Below are positions 1 through 7,486 of a DNA stretch of 49,190 bases, one piece after another. The stretch spans positions 1-49,190 of the forward strand of contig CANJCM010000031.1 of assembly GCA_947472765.1 (NCBI GenBank), written 5' to 3'. The stretch's first letter is position 1; every line of letters starts with the position of its first letter. Below the pieces are notes generated by a model, which worked only from the letters and a program-made list of their open reading frames with translations, did not search any database and was not told where the DNA came from. Source of the DNA: Opitutia bacterium. GTDB lineage: Bacteria; Verrucomicrobiota; Verrucomicrobiia; Opitutales; Opitutaceae. Made by a program: the position numbers and the translations under genes.

Positions 1-2033
1 AACGCCGGTTCGGCGCCCGCGGGGGTGAGTCGCCAGATGAGATTCGCATAGGACGCCGGCCATTTCGCCGGGTCGCGATCAGGCGCGGCGGCCGCCAAGG
101 CGGCGTAGATGGCCGCTTCCTTGCCGGTGCAACCCGTGCCCCACGCCTCGAGGTAGGCGCGGTCGGTGCCATCGTAGCCGCGGGCCAGGGTCAGCAGGGG
201 CTCACGCGCGCCGTCGATTTGAACATCGCGCAACGCCAGCGCCACTTCGCGGCGCACTGCCGGGGAGGGATCGCTGGCGAGCATCCGGGCGTGCTCGAGC
301 ACGCGATGCCCTACCCGACGCAGCGCGCGGAACGCCGTGATGCGCATCATGGGATCGGGCGAGGTGAGCTGGGCTTCCGTTCGCGCGAGGCCCTCGGGCC
401 CGAGCTGGGCGAGCAACCACACGCTGCGCGCCCGCACGTAAGGGTTGGCGTCGTCGAGCAGCGCCGCCACCGGGGCGACCGCCGCCGCACCCTGGGCTTG
501 CAACCGGGTGAAGCCGAGTGCGCGCACATTGACGGCGGGATTGCGCAGCGCGGCGATCTGGCCCGCCGTCGTCGCGAGATCGAATTTCGGCGCCGTCAGT
601 TTCCTGCCCTTCGGCGCGATCCGGTAAATTACCCCTGTTGAGCTCTGGTCGAGATCCTGGTGACCACCGACCCGCGGATCGAACCAGTCGGCGATGTAGA
701 TGGCGCCATCGGGTCCGACGGCCACATCCGCAGGGCGGAACCACGTTTTCAATTCCGCTGAAATCCGGCCGCGTTGCGAATCCATGCCGGCGAATTCCTG
801 CTCCTTGTTGCTCGTGAGGAATTCGAAACGGTTGAGCTTGTAGCCCGCCCCTTCCGGCTGCGGAAAGTAACCGAAGATGGTATTGCGCGCCGCCTCGCCC
901 GAGAGCAGCACGCCGCGCCACTTCTCGCCGAGGGCATCGCCTTCGTAGCTGACGATGCCGGTGGGCGCACCGTTGCCGTAGACGTCGCCGGGCGGCATCG
1001 TCCCGGGATCCTGCTGACGCCACTCGGCCACGGGCACGCCCTGGGCGGGACGCTTGTCCGCCTGCCAGGTGCGCGAGCCATCGCGCGAGAAAAAGCCGGC
1101 GTTGCCATACTCCATCAGGAAGGCGGTGCGGGCGGCGGGCGGATCGTCGTTGTCGGTCTGGAAGACGTCGCCGAACGACGTCACGGTCTGCTCGTAGCTG
1201 TTGCGGAAATTGTGCCCGATGATTTCGACGTTCGTGCCGTCGGGCTTCATCCGCACGGCGAAGCCGCCGACGTAAACGTGCCCATCGTCGCTGCGGGCAC
1301 CGGCGATCTCGATCGGCTTCCAGCCAAAGGGCTGCGGGGACGAGAAGGCGTTCGAGCGGGGATCGTACGCCCCGCCAATGCGGAAGGTCTGTCCCGAGCG
1401 GTCGGTAAAGAAGGCGCCCGTGTTGCCTTGGTTGAAATACCAGCGGCCATCGGGGCCGAACGTCACCGAGTGCAGCGAGTGGTCATGATTGCGGCCGTTG
1501 AAACCGGTGAGGAGGACGTCGCGCTTGTCGATGCGGGGATCGAACCGGCCGTCGCGATCGACATCGGTGTACACGATGAGGTCGGGTGCGTTCGAGACGA
1601 TGATCTGGTTGTCGATGACCGCGACGCCCAGCGGTGCGAGCAAGGCGGGGTCTTGAATGAAGGCCCAGCTCTTGTCGGCCTGGCCATCGCCGTCGGTGTC
1701 CTCGAGGACCATCACGCGATCGCCGGCCGAGTCGCGATTCTGGTTCCGGCGATAATTCATCGCTTCCGTCACCCAGATCCGACCCTGCGCATCGATGTCC
1801 ATGTTCGTGGGATTCCGAAACAGGGGAGCCCGCGCCCAGACGGTGATCTCGAGATCGTCGGGCAGCGCGAACATCGAAAGCGGAACGAACGGCGCCGGCG
1901 GCGCCAGCTCGGGCGGCGGCGGCGGGGTCGGCACCGGAGTGGACGGGGCCGGCTGAGCACCAAGGCCGGAACCGAGCGCGCCAAGCGCGAACGCAGTGCA
2001 CCATTGCCGAATGAACCAGGGGCGGGAACTCAT
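1..2033 (-). CDS. Sorbosone-dehydrogenase-like exported protein with HEAT repeats, 3' part beyond the window
   Basis: An open frame runs from an ATG at 2033 to base 1 without a stop, about 677 residues, so the C-terminus is missing. The N-terminus has a signal peptide (hydrophobic AFALGALGSGLGA) and then a Pro-rich linker. Residues of about 50-430 form a beta-propeller of the PVC putative membrane-bound dehydrogenase type (TIGR02604-like), with calcium-loop-like segments DTDGDGQADKS and TDVDRDGRFD and the block NRDSAGDRVMVLED. HEAT-like helical repeats follow (for example PYVRARSVWLLAQLG). Family members usually end in a c-type cytochrome domain, which would lie outside the window. By analogy it oxidises a sugar-like substrate outside the cytoplasm; the substrate is unknown. 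The protein at 19429-21957 is a paralogue with the cytochrome end intact. Confidence 0.85.
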   Translation of the reverse strand, partial: MSSRPWFIRQWCTAFALGALGSGLGAQPAPSTPVPTPPPPPELAPPAPFVPLSMFALPDDLEITVWARAPLFRNPTNMDIDAQGRIWVTEAMNYRRNQNRDSAGDRVMVLEDTDGDGQADKSWAFIQDPALLAPLGVAVIDNQIIVSNAPDLIVYTDVDRDGRFDPRIDKRDVLLTGFNGRNHDHSLHSVTFGPDGRWYFNQGNTGAFFTDRSGQTFRIGGAYDPRSNAFSSPQPFGWKPIEIAGARSDDGHVYVGGFAVRMKPDGTNVEIIGHNFRNSYEQTVTSFGDVFQTDNDDPPAARTAFLMEYGNAGFFSRDGSRTWQADKRPAQGVPVAEWRQQDPGTMPPGDVYGNGAPTGIVSYEGDALGEKWRGVLLSGEAARNTIFGYFPQPEGAGYKLNRFEFLTSNKEQEFAGMDSQRGRISAELKTWFRPADVAVGPDGAIYIADWFDPRVGGHQDLDQSSTGVIYRIAPKGRKLTAPKFDLATTAGQIAALRNPAVNVRALGFTRLQAQGAAAVAPVAALLDDANPYVRARSVWLLAQLGPEGLARTEAQLTSPDPMMRITAFRALRRVGHRVLEHARMLASDPSPAVRREVALALRDVQIDGAREPLLTLARGYDGTDRAYLEAWGTGCTGKEAAIYAALAAAAPDRDPAKWPASYANLIWRLTPAGAEPA

Positions 2034-2113
2034 GGCGGACCCAACGAAGCGCGTTGCCAAAGGCGTGGCAACGTCGTGCTGCGAACATCGGCCTGAATCG
2101 AGAGACCCATCCC

Positions 2114-2187
2114 ATGGAGGGCCGGTGCCCCCACCGGCCAGACGGCCGATCGTCCCGCAGTGGCCGGTGGGGGCACCGGCCCTCCAT
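2114..2187. repeat. Palindromic GGAGGGC element, copy 1
   Basis: Arms 2114-2140 and 2161-2187 are a perfect 27-bp inverted repeat with a 20-bp spacer. Each arm also contains a smaller palindrome (GGCCGGTGCCCCCACCGGCC). Related full copies lie at 3392-3466, 5235-5308 and 29777-29850. Confidence 0.9.
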
Positions 2188-2200
2188 CGGCAGGCGGCTT

Positions 2201-2230
2201 GAATCCTGCCCATCCTGTCATCCTGTCCAA
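2201..2230 (+). repeat. CAGGAT-type repeat, copy 1
   Basis: Reads GAATCCTGCCCATCCTGTCA and then TCCTGTCC: an ATCCTGYC unit iterated about three times at 8-9 bp. The same block recurs at 3495, 5362, 6754, 10069 and 32768, and inverted at 32993 and 38475. Confidence 0.85.
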
Positions 2231-2439
2231 TTGCCTTGGTCGAATCCCAGTCTTCCTCAGTCCGGCTCCTGTTCAAACGCCCGGGAGCATTCGTGGGCTC
2301 ACACCGTTCTAATCCAAACCTCCAATCGGTTTGAACACAGTGCCGACCCGAGGCGAACCGAGGTTCGAACCGCGGTCGCTGTCCGCGTCTCCGCGTGGGA
2401 TTGGCCCTCGCCAAATTCCGATTGCCGCATCGCTGCCTT

Positions 2440-2486
2440 CCAAACCCAAAACTCCAAACTCAGAACTCCAAACTCAGAACCCAAAA
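2440..2486. repeat. 7-bp degenerate tandem repeat, AACTCCA family
   Basis: Runs of AACTCCA/AACTCAG with a period of 7 bp just upstream of the DUF1080 gene. The same family recurs at 7422-7478. Confidence 0.7.
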
Positions 2487-2605
2487 CACCCGCCCGCCCC
2501 GCAGACGCACATTGCCATTGCCCCTCCGCCTGCGGCCGGGATGAATTCCCACGCACAAACCCCTCCCGCAGCTCTGCCGGTCTTCTCTCCCTCCCCACCC
2601 CTCCG

Positions 2606-3301
2606 ATGAAACTCCGCTTCCTCGCCTTGCTCCTCGCCGTTGCCGCCGGCCTCGTCTCCGCGCGCGCCGCCGACAATGAACTCACTGCCGCCGAGAAATC
2701 CGCCGGCTGGACCCTTCTCTTCGACGGCAAGACGCTCAAGGGCTGGCGCCCGTTCGCGGGCAAACCTGCGGGCGGCTGGGAGGTCCTAGACGGCACCATG
2801 CACGCGATCGCCAAGGTCCCGGGCGTCGAACTCGTCACCGAGAAGAAGTACGACAACTTCGAGTTTTCCTGGGAATGGAAGCTCCCGCACGCCGGCAACA
2901 ACGGCGTGAAGTACTTCGTGACCGAGGCCCGGCCGAAGGCCCCCGGTCATGAGTATCAGATGCTCGACGATAAAAATCACCCGGATGCCAAGTTCGGGCC
3001 CATCCGCCAGACTGGCTCATTCTACTGCGTGCTCCCGCCCTCCGCCGACAAACCCTACCGCGAACCCGGCAACTGGAACCAATCGAGGCTCGTCGTGCAG
3101 GGGAAAAAAGTGGAGCACTGGCTGAACGGCAAACTCGTCCTCACCTACGAGACCGGCAGCGAAGCCGTGAAAGCCGGCGTCGCCACCAGCAAGTTCGAAA
3201 AGGAACCGGGCTTCGGCGAAAAAATCGCCGGTCACCTGATGCTCACCTACCATCAGGACGATTGCTGGTTCAAGAACCTCAAGGTTCGCGAACTGAAGTA
3301 A
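2606..3301 (+). CDS. DUF1080 protein, 3-keto-disaccharide (3-ketoglycoside) hydrolase-like
   Basis: This is an exported 231-residue protein. I start it at the ATG at 2606 because MKLRFLALLLAVAAGLVSA is a clear signal peptide and everything upstream is repeat DNA. The rest is one DUF1080 jelly-roll domain: WTLLFDGKTLKGWRPF near residue 33, then NNGVKYFV, PGHEYQMLDD, WNQSRLVVQGKKVEHWLNG and a C-terminal YHQDDCWFKNLKVREL. Some DUF1080 members cleave 3-keto-glycosides made by a sugar 3-dehydrogenase, and others remain unassigned. A longer paralogue is at 33137-34186, and a candidate 3-dehydrogenase complex is at 22573-25169. The substrate cannot be told from the sequence. The gene stands alone between repeat clusters. 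Confidence 0.9.
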   Translation: MKLRFLALLLAVAAGLVSARAADNELTAAEKSAGWTLLFDGKTLKGWRPFAGKPAGGWEVLDGTMHAIAKVPGVELVTEKKYDNFEFSWEWKLPHAGNNGVKYFVTEARPKAPGHEYQMLDDKNHPDAKFGPIRQTGSFYCVLPPSADKPYREPGNWNQSRLVVQGKKVEHWLNGKLVLTYETGSEAVKAGVATSKFEKEPGFGEKIAGHLMLTYHQDDCWFKNLKVRELK

Positions 3302-3391
3302 TTCGCCGCCGGCTCCAATCGGTTTTGAACACGGAGCCAATCCGAGACCAACCCGAGGTCGTGCCGAGGTACGGGAACGACGACCTTCTCC

Positions 3392-3466
3392 ATGGAGGGC
3401 GCGTGCCCTCACGCGCCAAACGGCTTAACGTCCTGCCTCCGGCCGGTGAGGACACCGGCCCTCCAT
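3392..3466. repeat. Palindromic GGAGGGC element, copy 2
   Basis: The outer ends ATGGAGGGC and GCCCTCCAT are inverted. The left arm core (GCGTGCCCTCACGC) and right arm core (CCGGTGAGGACACCGG) differ, so each arm is its own small palindrome. Compared with copy 1 the arms have changed independently. Confidence 0.85.
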
Positions 3467-3494
3467 CGCAGGGGTGAGTCTCGTGTCCGCAATT

Positions 3495-3527
3495 TGAATC
3501 CTGCCCATCCTGTCATCCTGTCCAAAC
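3495..3527 (+). repeat. CAGGAT-type repeat, copy 2
   Basis: Same block as at 2201-2230, again placed just after a GGAGGGC palindrome. It ends about 10 bp before the stop codon of the convergent gene. Confidence 0.85.
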
Positions 3528-3537
3528 CGAACCGCCT

Positions 3538-5133
3538 TCACCGCAGCACGAGATTCCGCCACAGCGCATTCCCCGGTTGGCGGTTCGGCACCAGCACGCG
3601 TTGATACAGACGAAGTGTCGTCTCGCGGCCGGCGAATTCCTTCAGGTCGACTTCGACTTTCCTCCACTCCCGGTCGGCAGAGTTCGAGGCGATCACGTCT
3701 TTGAAGAGCACCGTGTTGCCGGCATACACCGTCAGCTCCCAGGCCCGGCCCGGTTCGGCGCCGGCGTCGAACGTCAGCCGCGGGGCCGCCGTCAGCGTGG
3801 TGGTCCGCCGCAGGAGACAGGCGCGCACTTCGTCGCGCGGATAGCTGGCTAGGATGTCGCCGTCGAGGTGCGTGATCCCGCGGATGCCCGCCATGCCGCC
3901 GCCCGCCCCGCCGAACCCGGCGCGCTCGAGCGTCCAATCCGGATTCCAAAACTGCGTGAGGTCGGCGAGCGTGAAGCGCTCCGCCGGCTGCTGCACCACG
4001 GCCTGCGCCGGGATGCGAAACGCCCCGCCCGTCAGCGCCACCTGATTCGCCGCCAGAATTTTTTCTCCGATCGTCGCCGTCCGCCGGGCAAGCCCCGAGA
4101 GGCTTTCATCCACGGCCGGCGTGAACTCCTCCACGCTGCCCATGCCTTTGCCGACGATCCGATCATGGAACTGCGCGACCAGCGCGGCCGGGAGCGCCTT
4201 CATGCCATGCATCGCGGCAATCACCGAGGCGGCGTTGGCCGCATTGCAGTCGGCATCGGTGAAATCCGCTGCGCGGGCGATCAGGTTGATTGTCGTCCAG
4301 AAAACGCCGCGCCCGAACCACAGCCCGGCCGCGACGATCCCGCCATTGGACACGGCGTTGTTCGTCGCGGGATATTCGAGGTGCCAGCGATCTTCGACCG
4401 CGGCGACAATCTCCGGAAAGGTCCGGCCCGCGTCGGCCAGCGTGATGACAAGCTCGATGCTCTGGCGATACGGCGAACTCGGATGGAGGATTTTCACCGC
4501 CTCGCGAATCACGGCCTGGGGATCCGTTTGCGCGAAGCCGAGACTGATCATGGCGGCGGTGAACACGGCCCCGTCCGTGCCCTCGGCGAAGCCGTTGACG
4601 TGGCCGAAATCCCGGGCCATCCGCGCGGCGACATTGGGCAGGCCCGGGGCCAGCGCCCCGTAAAGATCGCTGCTGAATTGCGGCCCGAGCGTGAACCAGA
4701 GCTTGTTGTAGCGTGGGTGTCCGCAGTCCGGGGCCTTGATGCCCTTGGCGAGATTGAAGCGGGCCTGCTCGCTCGAGCCCCACGAACCGCAGCGGTTCTC
4801 GGCCCACTGCTGGCCGAGCTGTTCAACCGTCAGGCCGATGCCGTGTTTCTCGAACGCGCGCACCGCCGCCATTTCGTAATACCAGTCGTCGTCCACCGGC
4901 GCGAAGGTCGCCGGCTGGCCCCGCCAGCGCATCGGGTGCTGATCGATCGGGAGCACCGAAGCGGTCTTGTGCTCGAACTCGAGCGCCACCAGCACCGCAA
5001 TGATCTGCCCGGCCCAGATGGCGTGAACCCGGTCGACATAGTCCTCGCGGCTGAGCACGAGCTCGGCGCGGGCGGGCAAAAGGGCGCCGAATCCGACGGC
5101 GAGGAGCAGGAGCGACAGGGATATTTTCTTCAT
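3538..5133 (-). CDS. Exported ADP-ribosylglycohydrolase-family protein with C-terminal jelly-roll-like domain
   Basis: This is a 531-residue protein. I use the ATG at 5133 because it gives a signal peptide (KKISLSLLLLAVGFGALLPARA); a longer upstream frame exists. Residues of about 30-400 show the ADP-ribosylglycohydrolase pattern. The first acidic cluster is PVDDDWYYE (Asp81-83), and the C-terminal metal motif is DADCNAANAASVIAAMHG (Asp293, Asp295). Family members hydrolyse ADP-ribose bonds with two Mg2+ ions. Export from the cytoplasm is unusual, so a different N-glycosidic substrate is possible. Residues of about 440-531 look like a beta-rich carbohydrate-binding or NPCBM-like module (ELTVYAGNTVLFKDVI). 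The gene stands alone, with a GGAGGGC palindrome and a CAGGAT repeat on each side. Confidence 0.8.
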   Translation of the reverse strand: MKKISLSLLLLAVGFGALLPARAELVLSREDYVDRVHAIWAGQIIAVLVALEFEHKTASVLPIDQHPMRWRGQPATFAPVDDDWYYEMAAVRAFEKHGIGLTVEQLGQQWAENRCGSWGSSEQARFNLAKGIKAPDCGHPRYNKLWFTLGPQFSSDLYGALAPGLPNVAARMARDFGHVNGFAEGTDGAVFTAAMISLGFAQTDPQAVIREAVKILHPSSPYRQSIELVITLADAGRTFPEIVAAVEDRWHLEYPATNNAVSNGGIVAAGLWFGRGVFWTTINLIARAADFTDADCNAANAASVIAAMHGMKALPAALVAQFHDRIVGKGMGSVEEFTPAVDESLSGLARRTATIGEKILAANQVALTGGAFRIPAQAVVQQPAERFTLADLTQFWNPDWTLERAGFGGAGGGMAGIRGITHLDGDILASYPRDEVRACLLRRTTTLTAAPRLTFDAGAEPGRAWELTVYAGNTVLFKDVIASNSADREWRKVEVDLKEFAGRETTLRLYQRVLVPNRQPGNALWRNLVLR

Positions 5134-5234
5134 GGGAGAAGCGGCCACTTGGGTCCGGCCCACCAGCCGAACTGAGCGCTCCACCCCAACGGGCGCGCCG
5201 GAATCGCTCAATCCTTAATGGCTTCTCACACTCT

Positions 5235-5308
5235 TGGAGGGCGGGTGCCCTCACCCGCCAGATGCCTAACACTCCTGCCCCTGGCCGGTGGGGGCACCGG
5301 CCCTCCAT
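5235..5308. repeat. Palindromic GGAGGGC element, copy 3
   Basis: The left arm is TGGAGGGCGGGTGCCCTCAC onward. The right arm 5282-5308 is identical to the right arm of copy 1. The outer 9 bp are inverted and each arm carries its own inner palindrome. Confidence 0.85.
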
Positions 5309-5361
5309 GGCTCTCCGCGTCTCGGCGGTTCCCCGTGAGTAGTTCGGTGCGATTGGGATCG

Positions 5362-5392
5362 GAATCCTGCCCATCCTGTCATCGTGTCCAAA
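5362..5392 (+). repeat. CAGGAT-type repeat, copy 3
   Basis: Same block as copy 1 with one change (ATCGTGTCC in the third unit), again about 55 bp after a GGAGGGC palindrome. Confidence 0.8.
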
Positions 5393-5530
5393 TGCCTTGG
5401 TTGGATCCCGGTCTTACTAAAATCGTCTCCCGTCCAAGCGCTCGGGAGCAGTCGTAAAGTCGCACCGTACGATCCGATCCTCCCATGGGAATCTTGTCGC
5501 CACGGGCGCCGCTTCCTCTGAAACGAAACG

Positions 5531-6487
5531 ATGGCGCGTCGCTCCTCTGTTTCCGGTTCCATCCCGCGTGCGTTCCGTCGCACGACGGCGTTCCTCGTCG
5601 CGAACGTGGTCCTCTGGGCGGTCATCGGCGGGTGGTACCTCTTTCAGCCGGCGCCGCGCCAGCAGGAGATCTCGCACCTCGTCGGCAACCTGTTCGACGA
5701 GCGGAAGCAGATCACCGCCTTCGATGTCGCGTGGGACTTGTGGCAGATGTACGGGGGCGACGACTTCGTCCGAGCGACGTTGCCCGGCGATCGCACCCAT
5801 CTTTATGGCGGCGTCCCCCAACCCGTGAGTTTCTCCGGCGGCAACATCCGGGTGCTGGCCAACACGGGCTATGTCGTCGGCTACAGCGATGCACTCGGCA
5901 ACCCGGTGTGGGCGGCGTACCGGTTGAAGGATGTGCCGCCTGCGAGCGCGCCGCCCCGGCCGGATTCCTTCACCGTGGATCGACGGACCGCGGCGCGGAT
6001 CGAACCGGGCGACTATGCCCGCAGCGACTACGACCGAGGCCACCTCGCACCGAACTACGGGATCGCGACTCGTTACGGCAAGCAGGGGCAGGAGGAAACG
6101 TTTCGCATGTCGAACATCACGCCGCAGAAGCACGGCCTGAATGCCGGACTCTGGAAGAGCCTCGAGGAAAAAATCGCCACCAGCTACCCCGGGCGCTTCG
6201 AGGAAGTCTGGGTGCTGGCCGGCCCGGTGTTCGGAACGAACCCGGCCAGGTTGAAACAGCGCGTGGCCGTGCCGGACGCGTTCTATATGATCATCGTGGA
6301 CGAAAGCGACGGACGGGTCCGCACGCAGGCCTTCCTCTTTCCGCAGGAGCCGGGCCGCGCGGAACTGGATCGCTACCTCGTCACGATCGACGAGATCGAG
6401 CGCCGCACCGGTCTGGATTTCCTGCCCGCGTTGCCGGATGACGCGGAGACGGCGCTGGAGTCCCGGCTAGCGGCGCGGGCTTGGTAA
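5531..6487 (+). CDS. Membrane-anchored DNA/RNA non-specific endonuclease (NucA family)
   Basis: This 318-residue protein has one N-terminal membrane segment or uncleaved signal (FLVANVVLWAVIGGWYLF, residues 21-38), so the nuclease domain should sit outside the cytoplasmic membrane. The beta-beta-alpha-metal nuclease motif is clear: YDRGHLAPN with DRGH at residues 168-171 (His171 the expected general base), then MSNITPQKHGLN (193-204), where Asn195 and the later Asn bind Mg2+ in the family. YVVGYSDALGNPVWAAYRL (about 114-132) is the usual start of the domain. It cuts DNA and RNA without sequence preference, for nutrient scavenging or defence. No inhibitor gene is adjacent. Confidence 0.9.
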   Translation: MARRSSVSGSIPRAFRRTTAFLVANVVLWAVIGGWYLFQPAPRQQEISHLVGNLFDERKQITAFDVAWDLWQMYGGDDFVRATLPGDRTHLYGGVPQPVSFSGGNIRVLANTGYVVGYSDALGNPVWAAYRLKDVPPASAPPRPDSFTVDRRTAARIEPGDYARSDYDRGHLAPNYGIATRYGKQGQEETFRMSNITPQKHGLNAGLWKSLEEKIATSYPGRFEEVWVLAGPVFGTNPARLKQRVAVPDAFYMIIVDESDGRVRTQAFLFPQEPGRAELDRYLVTIDEIERRTGLDFLPALPDDAETALESRLAARAW

Positions 6488-6817
6488 GGTGACGGAGCGA
6501 GTTCGGAGTTAAACACGCAGACGCCACGCGGCAAAGGGGCACTAGAATTTAGGCCGGCGTTCACCGCTGGGCCGGTTCGCCACGTGCACTGGTGCCCGTC
6601 CAAGCCGTACCGGCGGGCGCGGAGCCCTACACCCATTCGAACCTTTGACTCGAATCCCCGATCCGTTTGCACACAGAGGCCATCTGAGGCGAACAGGATT
6701 CCAACCAAGACCGCACTGCGCGTCCCAGCGTGCCCGCCTCGGTCGGAGCAGATCGAATCCTGCCCATCCTGTCATCCTGTCCAAATCCGATCAGTGGTTC
6801 CTGCCTGGATTTGCTTA
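6488..6817. other. Gene-free stretch with half repeats
   Basis: Holds a half GGAGGGC-family palindrome (AGGCCGGCGTTCACCGCTGG, 6551-6573), a diverged TTGAACACGGAG half element (GATCCGTTTGCACACAGAGG, about 6660) and a CAGGAT repeat (6754-6785). No gene seen. Confidence 0.6.
6754..6785 (+). repeat. CAGGAT-type repeat, copy 4
   Basis: Same GAATCCTGCCCATCCTGTCA block as the other copies, placed just past the stop of the small membrane-protein gene. Confidence 0.85.
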
Positions 6818-7060
6818 CTATTCCCGACTCCGGCGCAACCGTTCGAGATCCTGTTCCTGCCTCGCCTTGGTGGGAAAGAATGAGGTCAGCGGCTCGACCA
6901 GCGGCGTCAAAAATCGCGGCTCGTTCCGATAGTACACCATCGTCAGGAAGAGCACCGTGCCGGTGAACAGAGCGGCGATGTACGGTGCATACTCGTTGAT
7001 TTGTCGCAGCCCGCGCCAGAGTCGGATCAGGACAACAATCGCAACCACTCCAATCGCCAC
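6818..7060 (-). CDS. Small two-helix membrane protein, possibly 5'-truncated by a repeat
   Basis: An 80-residue frame with a GTG start at 7060 reads two likely membrane helices (AIGVVAIVVLI, then YIAALFTGTVLFLTMVYY) and a charged C-terminus (KARQEQDLERLRRSRE). AAGGAAACC lies upstream as a weak ribosome-binding site. The frame continues upstream without a start through a 20-bp tandem duplication and meets a TAG inside the MITE arm at 7133-7135. Either the GTG is the true start, or the repeat removed the original 5' end. I do not recognise the family. Composition and frame length support coding only moderately. Confidence 0.45.
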   Translation of the reverse strand: MAIGVVAIVVLIRLWRGLRQINEYAPYIAALFTGTVLFLTMVYYRNEPRFLTPLVEPLTSFFPTKARQEQDLERLRRSRE

Positions 7061-7087
7061 GTTGATCCAGGTTTCCTTGGGGACGCA

Positions 7088-7128
7088 CCAGATCCTGACG
7101 GGGTCAGACCAGATCCTGACGGGGTCAG
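7088..7128. repeat. 20-bp tandem duplication at the MITE edge
   Basis: CCAGATCCTGACGGGGTCAG occurs at 7088-7107 and again at 7109-7128 with a period of 21 bp. The second copy overlaps the first bases of the MITE arm. It looks like a by-product of element insertion or slippage. Confidence 0.8.
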
Positions 7129-7211
7129 GGCGCTACATGTTAATTCAACACCGGACGGACCGCCTCCGGCCGTGATCTATCGTTAGAATTAACATGTAGC
7201 GCCCTGACCCC
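7121..7211. repeat. MITE/REP-like element, GGGGTCAG family, copy 1
   Basis: Two perfect 26-bp inverted arms, 7121-7146 and 7186-7211, beginning GGGGTCAGGGCGCTACATGT. The 39-bp centre contains its own hairpin (CGGACGGACCGCCTCCGGCCG). It has no coding capacity. Related copies start at 8972, 11408, 12501, 14334, 16517 and 39901. The design resembles REP sequences moved by IS200-like REP-associated tyrosine transposases; none is encoded here. Confidence 0.85.
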
Positions 7212-7421
7212 CGGCGAGGCTACGGCGGGCAGTATTGCCGAGTACCGAGTGCCAAATGCCGAATTACCGGCGGACGTACTCGCGAGTTAATGACCAGACC
7301 TGACCGCAAAGCACTGAGTAAAGACCGCCACGCTCACCTATAGGGCCGGCGTTCACCGCCGGGCCTCTCATGACGGGCTCCTCGCTCGCACCTGCAGCGC
7401 TTCAGCACGGCCCACCGCCAG

Positions 7422-7478
7422 TTCGAACTCCAAACTCGAAACTCCGAACTCCAAACTCCGCCCCAAACTCCCAACCCG
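7422..7478. repeat. 7-bp degenerate tandem repeat, AACTCCA family
   Basis: Reads AACTCCA, AACTCGA, AACTCCG, AACTCCA, AACTCCG in 7-bp steps. It ends about 8 bp before the stop codon of the ceramidase-like gene. Confidence 0.8.
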
Positions 7479-7486
7479 CCACGCCC

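Larger units (their letters stand above)
2034..2605. other. Gene-free stretch with composite repeats
   Basis: The gap between the divergent dehydrogenase-like gene and the DUF1080 gene holds a 27-bp perfect inverted repeat (2114-2187), a CAGGAT-type repeat (2201-2230), a half TTGAACACGGAG element (about 2321-2363) and a 7-bp degenerate tandem repeat (2440-2486). A frame stays open through it in phase with the DUF1080 gene, but it translates repeat DNA and I do not count it as coding. Confidence 0.7.
5134..5530. other. Gene-free stretch between divergent genes
   Basis: Contains the third GGAGGGC palindrome (5235-5308), the third CAGGAT repeat (5362-5392) and, at about 5405-5480, a diverged copy of the segment at about 2245-2310 (core GCTCGGGAGCAGTCGTAAAG against GCCCGGGAGCATTCGTGGGC). 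The promoters of both flanking genes must lie here, but none is obvious. Confidence 0.6.
7061..7486. other. Gene-free stretch with MITE and other repeats
   Basis: Contains a tandem 20-bp duplication (7088-7107 and 7109-7128), MITE copy 1 (7121-7211), a half GGAGGGC-family palindrome (7342-7366) and an AACTCCA heptamer array (7422-7478). No gene seen. Confidence 0.65.

Noticed and set aside
774-2096. 440-residue plus-strand frame opposite the first dehydrogenase gene
   Set aside because: Arg/Gly/Val-rich translation with no domain; it is an antisense shadow of the well-supported minus-strand gene.
2054-2605. N-terminal extension of the DUF1080 protein
   Set aside because: The in-frame upstream sequence translates palindromes and tandem repeats, and a clean signal peptide starts at 2606.
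3868-5175. 435-residue plus-strand frame opposite the ADP-ribosylglycohydrolase
   Set aside because: Composition typical of antisense frames in high-GC DNA, no recognisable motif.
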